64,000 nucleotides of DNA, taken from positions 492,365 through 556,364 of the forward strand of contig NW_006768817.1 in the NCBI RefSeq assembly GCF_000204055.1, written 5' to 3'. How positions within the stretch are numbered: position 1 is the stretch's first letter; every line of letters begins with the position of its first letter. Of this stretch, positions 34,081 to 45,334 are shown piece after piece. Source of the stretch: Melampsora larici-populina 98AG31. Its lineage: Eukaryota > Basidiomycota > Pucciniomycetes > Pucciniales > Melampsoraceae. The translations under genes and the position numbers were made by a program. The notes under the pieces are model-generated. The model saw nothing but the letters and a program-made list of their open reading frames with translations, made no database searches and was not told the DNA's origin.

Positions 34081-34608
34081 ATGACTTCATTCTCCATGCA
34101 ATTCATGATCTGCCTATGTCTCGTGGTACTCTTTGCCGCTGCCTCGGCTCCAGCCGCCGCGTCGCCGATCGGTCTAGCTCCACGTGCCCCCAGTTCTCTT
34201 CTTAAACGTGCAGGAAGAGACGGTCCTGCGCAACGAAAAGACTATTCACGGGCTCCGTCTTGGAAGCGCTCACCAATGCACGCGCCTTCTTCTGAACCTC
34301 TCAAGTTCGTACGCGCCCCGAGCTACAAGAAGAAACGAGCTACTGTCATTACGGATTCTGGAATTATGGTCCGATCCGTTAAGTCCCTTAACGCCAAGCG
34401 GGCGGTTGGTGGTGTACCTGATTCCGGTCCAATGGCCGCAGATAGTTCACATCAATCACATGTTCTTGAAAGACGGGCTGTGGGTGGTGTCGACATATCA
34501 GGAGCCACATCTGCGGTTCAAAGTGAACGCCGCTTAGTCAGTCGAGGAATGCAGCGTACCAGTAACTTGAAACATGGAGAAAAGATGGGCGGACCTCGTG
34601 CTTGGTGA
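34081..34608 (+). CDS. Secreted precursor with repeated Kex2-type processing sites
   Basis: Single-exon ORF of 175 codons. Residues 1-28 form a clear signal peptide (hydrophobic core CLCLVVLFAAASAPAAA). The mature part is very basic, has no cysteines, and is cut into similar-sized pieces by dibasic sites at residues 42-43, 62-63, 83-86, 106-107, 131-132 and 150-151. Two consecutive products begin AVGGV and share a x(D/I)SG(P/A) pattern. The piece before them has a related TDSGIM. An upstream pair shares RAPS(W/Y)K. This matches the general architecture of fungal Kex2-processed repeat proteins, whose peptides serve in signalling, surface coating or interaction with hosts. No known peptide is recognised. 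Both flanks look like untranslated, possibly intron-containing, leader and trailer. Confidence 0.78.
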   Translation: MTSFSMQFMICLCLVVLFAAASAPAAASPIGLAPRAPSSLLKRAGRDGPAQRKDYSRAPSWKRSPMHAPSSEPLKFVRAPSYKKKRATVITDSGIMVRSVKSLNAKRAVGGVPDSGPMAADSSHQSHVLERRAVGGVDISGATSAVQSERRLVSRGMQRTSNLKHGEKMGGPRAW

Positions 34609-37600
34609 CCGAGTGGTGATAATTGCTTTGGTGCGTATTTGAGGTATTCCCCTTTATGAGCTTTTTATTTGGATGATGAATACTAATGATTGCATTTTTT
34701 TATAAAAATTCATCAACATATAGCCGAACGAGTCTCGAGCCCTTCGCTATCTTCGTCAATCAGTTCTTCCTGCAGTTTTCAAGTATCATTGGAAGCCATT
34801 AGGGCAAAAGTTATTGCTCTAGGTTTCATCTGTTCCGTTTTGTCCCCACTCAATTTCTTTCATTTCACATCCTATCATTTGATTCACTTAACACGCGAAA
34901 CAAACCTCATTTAATCATCAGAATTTCAGTATCTCTTGTTTTGTGCTCTCTCAGTCTTTCTATCTTATTTTCTTAACTCTTATGTACCAGGACCTACTTC
35001 TCTCCGGAAGTTTCAAACCAAAAAGAGAACAAGTACACCCTGATGTTACTCATGGACTCTAACATGTATAATTGGTTATCTCACTCATTTTTTGTCCTGT
35101 CTCTTTTGGCTGTCTTCTCTGATCACGCTTGTACCGTACGGTATTTATGATTGAGCGGAGAAATTTTTGAATTAATGGTTCTTGCATGGAGGATAAAATA
35201 TATTTTATTGGGATTCTTATACACTTGACTATTTGTGGTCAGACCAGAGTTTTCTCTTTCAACAAAATCCGTCAACTTGACATTTATACTTCTTTCTTGA
35301 AGAATTACATCCTTTGCAAATTGCCTAGTCATCATGCGTCCTACAAGTTCTAGAGAGAAACAAAGTTCACAGCGAGACAAGGAGTAGTAGCTCCTCAATA
35401 TCTAATCTAAACACTTGCTCAATCGACAAAAAATTGGTATGCTGAGATATATGATGAGTTCTACAGCAAGCATAAGTCTATGGAAGGTTAAGAAGGAATG
35501 AGATTAGCTATGATATATGCCACATTCAAAGACTTACCGAGAACTCCATACGTAGACGACAAAAGAGCATTCAGATAGGCTGAGAACTAACCTTTCATAA
35601 TTCACATCATCCCTCACATCATCAAGCTTTATGGCTAATCCGGGTTGATGTACCTCAGACTCATCAGACATCATCTCATGTTTTGTCTATCTTAAGCGTG
35701 CTCACTTCAAGCAGTCCATTATATTTATCAGATTGGACTAGCATTCTACATATCTATGTGTCTCTATTCTCCTACCACAAATTTATGTGATTCTTGTGCC
35801 TCCTATATGTCCTAATTCTGTAGTTTGTAACTTAGAATCACCCTTTCATGATTACAACATAAGAACAATCAAACAAGTCAACATATCATCGTTCCAAGGG
35901 ATATTTCACATACAAGGACCTATTTGGTTTCAGCAAGCTGACCAAACATCCTGGTAATACATAGATCAAGCTCCATGAAACTTGATGTAAATCATCCCAA
36001 TGCTCACGAGTCATCATAAGCGTAAGAAGAATCTTCAAGATGAAAGATCAAACTTTCTTCATCTGCAGTCTGGACAATCATCTTATTGTCAAGATAACTT
36101 AGACTCAAGATGAATGTCAAGATGTGGATAGTTTGATTCCACAAACCAACCCATTGTAAATATGGGAGCAATATATATTGCTTTTTCAAATAAGCCTTTT
36201 CAATAAGAAATATTACAAACATGGATGGTGTCTAGATGGCAAAGAGACAATGAACAAAAAGATCATCTGATCAAAAGTCCAAAAATGTCAACAAATTTAG
36301 ACGTTCATCCATTCATCTTGGCCAAATTTAATATAACCCTAATAGATTTTTTCAGATTTTGATGAAAGATGACAAATCTGGAAAGATGGGGCAGCAAGAT
36401 CCACCAGCTCAAATCCAGCCAACAAAGGTTTCAAATCACAGCTCACAGTATATCTTGCAGTCATCCTCACATGAGCATTTCTGTAGCATAATTTTGTATG
36501 TTGCGTAACTCAAGACTACTCTACCTAGTTCGGCTACACAAAAAAAGCTGGCTATAGTTGCTACTTTCAAAGGCTTATGAATTCCACTAGTCCAAACCTT
36601 CAGATTGAATGTTCTTGCTCAAAACTCAACATTTCAAGCACCTAAGACCGTCTCCAAGATGCTCAACCTGCCTGCTTTCCATCTATAGATTTTCTAACGG
36701 ATCTGATTCCAACTTCACTTTTCTTCATTTTTCTTTGTTTTTTATCATCAAATCCAAATTTCCACTCAGAAACCACACTTGAACAATCCATGGAAAACTG
36801 CAGGTCAATATTTGAGAAAATCTATACATGCACAGACATAAGAATGAAGATCCCAAAGCTGCTCTCAAATGTTCAAAATGTTGAGTTTTGAGTGAGAACA
36901 TTGGATTTGGGCATTTGCAGTATCCGTCTGAAATTCATAAGCCTTTGACAGTAGCAACCATACACCTAAAGGTTGGAGATTTGCAAGGCGGGTTGATTTC
37001 TATTGAATCCAAAATACGTTAACTGAGTTTAACAACATCCTTCTCCCAATGAAACGTGGCACAAACTTGATCCAGTACTCAAGGATATCCATCCAATAGC
37101 CTAAGGGACCCCAAACTCACAACAAAAAAAACACTTTATTCATAATCAAATTCATCATCATTCTCAGACACACACACAAAACAAAAACAAAGATTGAAAA
37201 CAAGACAATTTGGGGATCAGTGGTTGATCATAAAAGGTTTTCTCAGATGGAAATACATGATAATGGTAGTAGTGGTTTGATTATAAGGCTTAAAAGAACC
37301 ATTTGAATAGGGCTGGATGAATAGATGTAAGAAAGTAAGAAAGAATTCATAACAAACAGAACATGCGCGCCAAAAATCTTATACACACTCAAACAAAACC
37401 AAAAAAAAGGAAACCATAGTAAATAGAAGATAAGTCATCAGGCTTACTACAACATGGTAAGCAAACCCAACCCAACCCATCTGTTGATTCTCCAACAAAA
37501 ATTCAGATTTAAAGTCTGACAGACGTACTTCAAGAAGAAGTACGTTTCAAATACAAGCACAAGACGAGGTCAAGTTCCATAGGTCGGCTAGCAAGTAAAA

Positions 37601-37644
37601 CCTTGAAGCACACCATAAAAAGAAAAACAAGATCGAAAAGGTGT
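34609..37644. other. 3-kb intergenic region
   Basis: Begins with the pyrimidine-rich trailer of the Kex2-repeat gene, which may include an intron ending near 34724. The remainder is AT-rich with short ORFs of no evident meaning. The last 500 bases are likely the 3' untranslated region of the Vts1 gene on the other strand. Confidence 0.4.
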
Positions 37645-40524
37645 TTAAGCCTTAGAGTCTCTATCACTTTCGGTAGTAGTGGTGTCGGTTTCTTTCTGAT
37701 CTTTGCTGACACTAGCACCGAGTTCAGAACCACCTGATTTATCTTCACCATCACCGGGTAAGGCCATTCCCTTTTTGATTCGAACGGTCTCAAACGTTCT
37801 GAGCATTTTGCGTCTGGCTCCCACAGCGGCAACACCTCTAGATTCCAAGTCGGAGTCACCCATGAGAACCATTTCTTGCCAAGTACATCCTTCAAAGTTA
37901 GGTGTATATTTGTGTAATCGAAGACCACGGAGCCAAGCCGGAATGTCACTCAAAAGCTTCATGTCAAGCTCCTCATCTGGGTTAGATCCTGATCCAGGAG
38001 TGTGAGATGGTTTACCGACCGGCGAACGACCGTTCGGGCTACGCTTGTTGGCCAATCCTTGATTTCCAGCCATCATCGGGAAACCAGCGGGGAAACTCAT
38101 CCCTAGGCGGGCAGAGAGCGGAGAAATCATAGGCGCACCACCCATCATACCACCCATCTGCATCTGTTGCTGTAAGACTTGAAGGTGTTGCGCTTGTTGC
38201 ATCTGCTGTTGCATGTTAAGAAGATTTGCCATATTTTGAAGGGCATTAGGATCGTTCATGCTGAAAAACCCGGTAGGAAAATGAAATTCATCACTATGTG
38301 ATTACAGCAATTATCGGGAACGAAGCGAAAAAACATACTTGGTCATAGCCGCCATATTGGCCATTCCATTCAAATTCATGCCGCCGTTAAATCCAGCCAG
38401 AGTGTTCATCATAGCCAAGTTGTTTACCATCGTCGGATCCGCCGCAGCGTTTTGTACGTTTGGACTATTCAATCCATTGCGCCAGTTTTGTTGAGCAGCC
38501 ATGGCGGCTTGTTGAGCATTGAGTAATGATTGAGTGGTCATAGGGCTAGGCATGCCACCACCATTGCTTGAATGCAAAGCGGAGCGAGGTCCGCCATACG
38601 AGTTTGATAATCCGCCTGTTCGGTTCTGCATGCCTTGCCCGCTACCGGTGTAGATTTGTGGGGTGGAAGCATGTCCCATGCTGCTAGACATGTTGTTTGG
38701 CATGCCGCTCTGAGAGTTATTGTTAGAGTTCTGGCCAGATGTCATGCTGTTGTTAGAGCTCGGGCCAAGTCCGGATAATACACCTGAGAAAGATTGTCCT
38801 GTTATACAATCCAGGATAAGTCAAAATATTTTGGCAATTAGTATATGTCGGGTAACTCACCACTCGCAGCGGTGCCTTGGAGTCCTTTGCTTTGACGGCG
38901 AAATTTTCGGGCGTCATCTAATTGAATCCCATTTGTGGGTGAATCCCCTGGCGTGTTAGGAGTGGCAGATGGAGCTGGAGTGGAATTCGCGTTTGTCGAG
39001 CCGGCTTGATGAGCGGCTCCCCATTGAGCCAAACGGTTCGCGGCGTCGCCTAAGCCTTGCGAATTAGCATCGGCAGCATGTCCACCATCTTCCTTATTGG
39101 CGAACATAGGTACAAGAGGAGTGTTGACTTGGCTAGCCCAGCTTCCGCCGAGGATCGGACTGAGTTGGCTTTCTAATCCAGGAGTACCAGCAGCAGCAGC
39201 GCGGGCGAAGGCGGCATGGGAAGCGTTATGATGACTTGTGTTCAAGTCGCTTCCCGTGCTCTTTGGTCTCGGACTGGGCGATCGATTGATACTACTTTCC
39301 TCTTCAACAGTGCCAGAGTGGTTATTCCACTTGGGACTCTTGAGACTGTTGTCAGCCAAGAGTTGGACAGGAGCAGAAACGCGGTTGGCCGAACTAGCTT
39401 TGAGTTTGGCGCGTTGATTAGCTAACAAGGCCGCAGCCTCGCTCGCACTGCCATTGTTGGAGTTGGTAGATTCATTCAAGAGGGCCGAGTTCGGGCTAAG
39501 ATATGTTTCGGTTGGGGTGTTGATACTGGTCCCCAAAGATTGTCTCGCAAATTGGCGGACAACAGGTGAAGCAGGGGATTTCATGCTAAGTTGAGCCAGC
39601 TTAGCTTCCATTTGCTGTTCCATCGAGGCAGCTGTATAAGGGAAAGAACAGCTAAGTTCAAATTGATGTGGTGTTAAATCGAGCGAAGATACACGTACCG
39701 CCGCCTGAGGGCGCAGGACTTAAAAGTGCGGTCATCGGATCGCTTCGAGCCATTTGTTGAAGTACAGTGATAAAGAAACGAATCTGGACTTGAGTGGATG
39801 ACTGTGTAATGAAAGTGATCGGTGAGTCTGAAGAAGAAACAGAGAGCGGATATCGAGCAACCTACCTGAAGAAGGGAATATAAAGCAGCAGTTCTTTCGG
39901 CCTCACTAAGGACACGAAACCATTGCTCAATGGCGCTAAGCTGTTGGAAGAGAAAATCGTCAGAATATATGCGGATTGAGGGGTAAGATAAATGCCAGCT
40001 TACCTCTTCTTTGAAGTTAACGTCTAAACTGGCGGCAGCCATTTCTTCTAAAGTCGCCTCATAGCTTTGGAGATCCTCGAACCATTTGTCGATCGCCTCA
40101 GCTATAACAAGAACATCGATCAAGTGATACATCAAATTGTAAGTACACAGGCACGGAGAAATATATCCAGTAATCAACAAGGTCATTAGAGGAGGGATGA
40201 CAAACCTTCGAGAGATGGACCAAATATCTGTTGGCCACCGAGACCCAACATTTCACTGTTGGGTCTCATACCACCACCAGATGTGATACGAGGGCTCATG
40301 GGCCCACTTCCGGCCAAGGCCTTGCTAGCATCTAGGCTTTGTCTGGGGCCACCTGCGCTGCGTGCGCCCCCGTAGTGAGGAGAGAGTGCACCAAAGTGTT
40401 GATTGGCAGGGGTGGATGACGAGAGCGAGTGTTGATGGCGATAGACGCCATTAGACTGCCCAGCAGGAGTTGAAGACCTGTTTGAAGCCGATGAAGGCGG
40501 TCGAATGGGTGCTAAAGAAGTCAT
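37645..40524 (-). CDS. VTS1: Vts1/Smaug-type SAM-domain RNA-binding protein
   Basis: Seven exons (40524-40206, 40101-40004, 39940-39866, 39801-39699, 39631-38861, 38798-38339, 38260-37645) give 813 residues. The conserved N-terminal helical region, residues about 108-185, reads [20 protein letters not shown]...[25 protein letters not shown]. The middle is long, disordered, Asn/Gly/Met/Gln-rich and includes [10 protein letters not shown]. The SAM domain lies near the C-terminus (residues about 711-775: [21 protein letters not shown]...[14 protein letters not shown]). Vts1 binds hairpins with a CNGG-type loop in mRNA and recruits deadenylation factors in the cytoplasm. The start at 40524 is the first in-frame ATG, but the frame is open a little further upstream, so a 5' exon is possible. 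The Q/M-rich tract before the SAM domain is prion-like in composition. Confidence 0.9.
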
Positions 40525-42192
40525 ACTTGATGATAAAGGTCGACTTGGAGTGACCAAGGTGTTAAGTTGATGAGTAGAAGGTTGATTAGTTTCCTGCTAG
40601 AATCCTTTGTTGACTCTGACTAGAGAGACTGAGAAGTGAGAGTTGTGGGATGCGCCGCAAGTGTTCAGAGAGGGTCGATGTTTGATTGGTTTTTGTGGTT
40701 GTTGTAAAGGAAATCAATCCGATTCTAATTAGAAGTACGACAGAGTACAGTCCTAACCGAGAGGAACGAAAATAGGTTGAAAGGATGGTAATCGATTGCG
40801 ATCCTGATTGATTGTGAACGTTCGATGAAACGTTGGTTGAAGTGTAGAAAGGGAAGCGTGAATGCGGAAAAGACCAAAAAGTAATGAAGGTGAAACTCCA
40901 ATGCCGAGGGGATCGAATTTTGAGGGCAGTGTGGGAGAAAGTTAAGGAGAAGAAAGAAAATGAAAGTAGACTTCGGATGAAAGGTTCAATTAGTTGTGAA
41001 ATGGATGGTAAAGATCAGAACTCAATAGAATCTTGAAAAAAAAACTGATTGTTACTTGTTACTGGTTCTACTCAATGGTAACCAACCCAATCACCAGTTT
41101 AAAGAATTCCAAGCAACTTGGTTTTTCGATCGTGGTGGGCTGTGTCGAATTCGATGGCTATTGGATTAACCGTTTGAAAGCCTGATGGTTTGTTTTTTCA
41201 ATCAATTAAAATTTAGACCATAAGCTACAATTTAAATTGCAAAAAACCTCCTAAAATTCAACTCATGCTTCATTTCATCAAGAACCACCAGCAAGGTCAG
41301 TTCAACATTCAACCATCACACTTCATCCCATCCAGAGTCCGATCCTCAATCCAGATTCCAGCCTTAGCAGAGCACCTCTCCTTTACAACGGATCCCAAGG
41401 ATCTCCCATCGAGCTTCTTTAATTTTGCATGAGAAAATAGCACGTATCCTTAATCAAAGCCTTCACTCTAGTACACTTTAACCGGTCTTAGTTCCGCGTG
41501 CGCTGGATAAATGGCGTGTAGGCATAGCAGTGCCTAGCCCTATAGCATAAGAGGGCGAGGTAGAGGTGGCGCGTTAGTCTGCTCAATTGTGTATAGTCGG
41601 AAGAGGTCGACCGTCCAGGGGCTCAATCTGGTCCTCCTCTTTCAAGTCTAGGAGAGTCTAGGTCATGATGTTATTTAAATTGCTGAAGTCCACGTTATGA
41701 AGAGTTCTTGACACGTTTTCAAACCCAATGATACACACCCTCAACTTGCAAGGAAACTCGAAATGATTGGCATCGGCTTCAGATACAGCCCTGAGGGATG
41801 GGTCAAAAATGTAATAGATGATTTGACGTATATTATGAGTTCCAGGATTTTTTTCCATGCTTCCTTCTTGTTCTTTTTTGTACCAAGTGATCAGATCCAG
41901 TTCAGACCTGGACGCAAAAAGGGAAGTGGGTATTTTGTGATCAAAATGGTACCAGTGTTTGGCACTTTGAAAGCGAGCAAGTTGATAAACAATATGCACA
42001 ACATGGGAATCGGATTGTGGATAAATGCTACAGTAAACAGGAGGGAACAGGATTTTGGAAGTTTGTTTGAGGAAATGACTTCCATAGGTTCTGATGACAA
42101 AACCACTTAATATGAGTTATCTCTCTGACCTTTCTGCCACGGATAACTTTCCAATTCACCACAACTTCTTGCATATTCATCTCACATCATTA
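40525..42192. other. Divergent intergenic region of Vts1 and the M20 amidohydrolase
   Basis: Probable long 5' leader and promoter of Vts1 up to about 41.1 kb, then unassigned sequence. An ORF pair near 41.7-42.1 kb overlaps on both strands and has no recognisable content. Confidence 0.4.
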
Positions 42193-42352
42193 AGGGTACT
42201 CAAAGCAAAGTATGTAGCGCTACATACTTTTCGCTACATACTTTTTTTTGGCGGGGACAAAGAAAAAAAATATACTTTTGGCCTCGCCTTCCCCGCCAAA
42301 AAAAGTATATAGCAAAAAGTATGTACACGTACATACTTACTTTGAGTACCCT
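42193..42352 (-). mobile_element. 160-bp MITE, copy 2, next to a start codon
   Basis: Reverse-orientation copy of the element at 20929-21087. The two differ by eye only in the length of one A/T run. It is flanked by TA on both sides (42191-42192, 42353-42354). Its right end is 18 bp before the ATG of the M20 amidohydrolase gene, so it must lie in that gene's 5' leader or core promoter. The strong foldback could influence transcription start, translation or small-RNA production (inference). Confidence 0.85.
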
Positions 42353-42370
42353 TATTCTCAAAGCTTTCAA

Positions 42371-44411
42371 ATGGCAGGTTGCTTTTCTCCTTTGATAAAC
42401 GCAATTGCAGGAAGTTCTCGAAACTCAACTTCATCACCACCATCAAGAAGACCTGAATCGAAAACCGATCAATCCGGATCTTGTAGATGTGGAATACTCA
42501 CACCCATGGTAAATTCAATTCATCAACCAAAACACACCAGTCTAGCATTTATAAACCTCGACAATTAAAAAGTTTTTCTTTCCCGATGATGCAGGATTTC
42601 AATCCTGATCGAGAACCACCAGCTTATTCAGCTTTAAGTTCAAGTTTACCAACGAATGATGAATATCTTTCAATCATTGAACAATCAATCGATAATCTTT
42701 CAAACGATTTACGTACATTCAGTTTAAAGATGTTTGAGTATGCAGAAACGGCTATGAAAGAGTATCATACACACGATCTTTTAGCCGATTTTATGTCACA
42801 ACAATCTGGTATGATTCAAAATCATCAAATGAAACTTTAAATCATACTGAAAAAAAATTGGTTTGGTTTTTAATTAGGTTGGAAAGTTACCAGACATGCT
42901 TATGGAATGGAAACTGCTGTGGAAGCTGTCTTTAGTAGAGGTTCTGGTGGTCCCACAATCGGGTTTAATTCAGAGATGGATGCACTGCCACAAATCGGGT
43001 ACGTGGTATTTGACCTTTTAAGTATCATGTCAAGATTCAAGGGCTGAAATCTACCACATCAGTCATGCATGTGGCCATCCTCTCATTTGTATCTCAGGAA
43101 TAGCTGCTGCGATAGCTACTGCCACGGCTTTGACCAAAGTGAGTTTTCAAACAGATGTGTTGACTCCGAGCACTGCATATACTGACTCACACTATCTGCG
43201 TTTAATTTTCTGTAGGCATCTTTACCTGGTACAGTAATTCTTTTGGGAACTCCAGCAGAAGAAGATATTGGTGGTAAACTCACCCTGATCGATAGGGGTG
43301 CGTATAAGCCTATGGACGTAAGTGATCTAGTTTTTGATCCTTCATCGTTTTACGATCACCTGACTGACAGAAATGGAGTTTACAGGCTTGTCTCATGTTA
43401 CATCCTGCCCCTTTTGGTGGATTGCTTGGTATGTTTGCAATCACAGAAGTCATTGTGGAGTATCACGGTAAAAAGTTAGATTCTTGACTTATCCTTTCAA
43501 GCTATCCAATGAATACTTACTGATTCTGCTGTTCTCTTTGGTGTGAACAGTGCCCATGCGGCAGGTGCACCATGGGAAGGGGTCAATGCGCTTGATGCAG
43601 CTGTAGCAGCTTATACCAGTATCTCAACTCTTCGACAACAAAGTTTGTAAAATTCTCCATCTCTTTCTGTCATGAGCAAGAAGCTAAACCTAATTCTCAT
43701 ATTATAGTTCATCCCACTCATAGAGTTCATGGTATCATTCAAGGATCAGAACGATGGACAGCCAATGGTCAGTCTTTTCGATCAAATCAACACCTCAAAT
43801 CAATCCGAAATACTGACCATTCAGAATGTCATCAATCTAGTGATTCCTGACTACGCCTGTCTCAAGTATGGGATTCGAGCACCTACCAGCAAAGAAATGC
43901 TAGAGCTCAAAGAACGTGTCTTCAACTGTTTCAAAGCTGCTGCACTCTCTACCGGTTGTACATATACTTTGAAGGAAGAATTAGTATACTATGATTTGAA
44001 GAATAATAGTCGTTTAGGAACTGAATATAAACATTACATGGAATCGGTCATGAAGATTCCAGTTCCGTTGACGGGTCCAGTACTTGGATCTACTGATTTT
44101 GTTAGTTTTTTGTTCATCTATCGGTACCATAGAAGATGAAAGCTAATTAATATCATATCTTGATTTTACTATTTTAGGGAAATGTATCATATAAAGTACC
44201 AGCAATCCATCCGATTTATGAAATCCCTACTAAACCCGGTGAAGGAAACCATACACGTGGTTTCACCACTGCAGCAGCCACTGAAGAAGCACATGAGCTT
44301 ACTTTGAAATCGGCTAAAGGAATCGCTTTTACGGGTTGGAAAGTTTTATCCAATCCATCCTTTTTGGCAGATGTTCGTCGTGAATTTAACTTGGAGATTT
44401 GTAGAACTTAA
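42371..44411 (+). CDS. M20-family amidohydrolase, PM20D2-like
   Basis: Ten exons (42371-42508, 42595-42808, 42878-42998, 43063-43138, 43216-43317, 43386-43474, 43551-43642, 43708-43767, 43841-44100, 44178-44411) give 461 residues. Metal-site and fold motifs are intact: IGFNSEMDALPQIGHACGH, GTPAEEDIGGKLTLIDRGAYK, LMLHPAP, VEYHGKNAHAAGAPWEGVNALDA, and a C-terminal GEGNHTRGFTTAAATEEAH. Members of this group hydrolyse amide bonds in small molecules. The animal PM20D2 removes aberrant beta-alanyl dipeptides, and bacterial and plant relatives act on aminobenzoyl-glutamate or amidated auxin. The exact substrate is unknown. The first exon encodes a Ser-rich, Cys-containing N-terminal extension and starts just after a MITE. 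HACGHP replaces the more usual HACGHN. Confidence 0.9.
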
Positions 44412-45334
44412 TGGATTGGATTTCTTGAATCGAGCTAGGTATTAGTTTGTTGTTGTTTTATCTTTTACTTTTATGTTGTCTTCTTTCGTCTTTGGTATAC
44501 CTGAATATATCATATGTCTCTTTTTAAAGCATGATCTGTATCCTTATATGTTCTGGAGTATTCATGTGTTTGGGAAAGAAATTCAATGGGGCACATCCGG
44601 TTCCTATCTCCGAATCTTTGAGGCTCGTGAATTCGGTGCGCCCCAAAAGAAAGTGGCACACAGCTGTACAACATGCGATCCAATGAAATCCCCATTCTTT
44701 CAAAAAACTTGCTACCCTAAGATAGGTGGACTTGAAGTTCAATGATGATCAAAATCCAAGGGTGTAATCCATTATGCCCTGGATTGATAAATCAAACCGG
44801 ATCAACAACCTCATGACAGTTTGAGTAGGCAATCAAGTTCATGGACCAAAACTTCTTGCTTGTTGCAGTGCATTGTGTTTTGTATAAAACACTGATTACG
44901 AATCATTTCAATAAATAATGGCATACGAAGATAACAACAACAACATGATTTGAAGAAGATGTATAGAGAAGGATATGATAAAACAACAACAACCTTGAAC
45001 CCAGAAAAACAACCTCTAGGATATTTAAATCTAATACTTCTTACAGCCCTTGGTACAACAAAATTGGTATACTATCAAACTTGAATTTTAAAGTTCAAAA
45101 ATATCGGGAAAATTGACCCATACACATAAAAATGCTCGACAAATTTCTCATGATAATGCATCTTGGAATAATAATAAATTCTTTGCTGTTATTAAATGTC
45201 CTTTATAATCTCGAAAATCAAATCCAGGAAGGTAATAGTCAAAATTTCATAAACATAGACGAAATGAAACTTGACTGAGCCTTAAAATCACTAATTAAAT
45301 TCTTTCTACTTCTTCCTTCTCTTTCCAAAGGAAA
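44412..45334. other. Convergent intergenic region
   Basis: 3' untranslated regions of the two convergent genes. A stretch at 44500-44750 is open on both strands but shows no domain. No RNA gene seen. Confidence 0.45.

Noticed and set aside
37530..37949. 139-codon minus-strand ORF over the Vts1 SAM region
   Set aside because: Alternative frame of the SAM-domain exon.
20929..42352. Treating the two 159/160-bp MITE copies as long terminal repeats of one giant element
   Set aside because: They are in opposite orientation, each has its own TA flanks, and they are separated by several ordinary genes.
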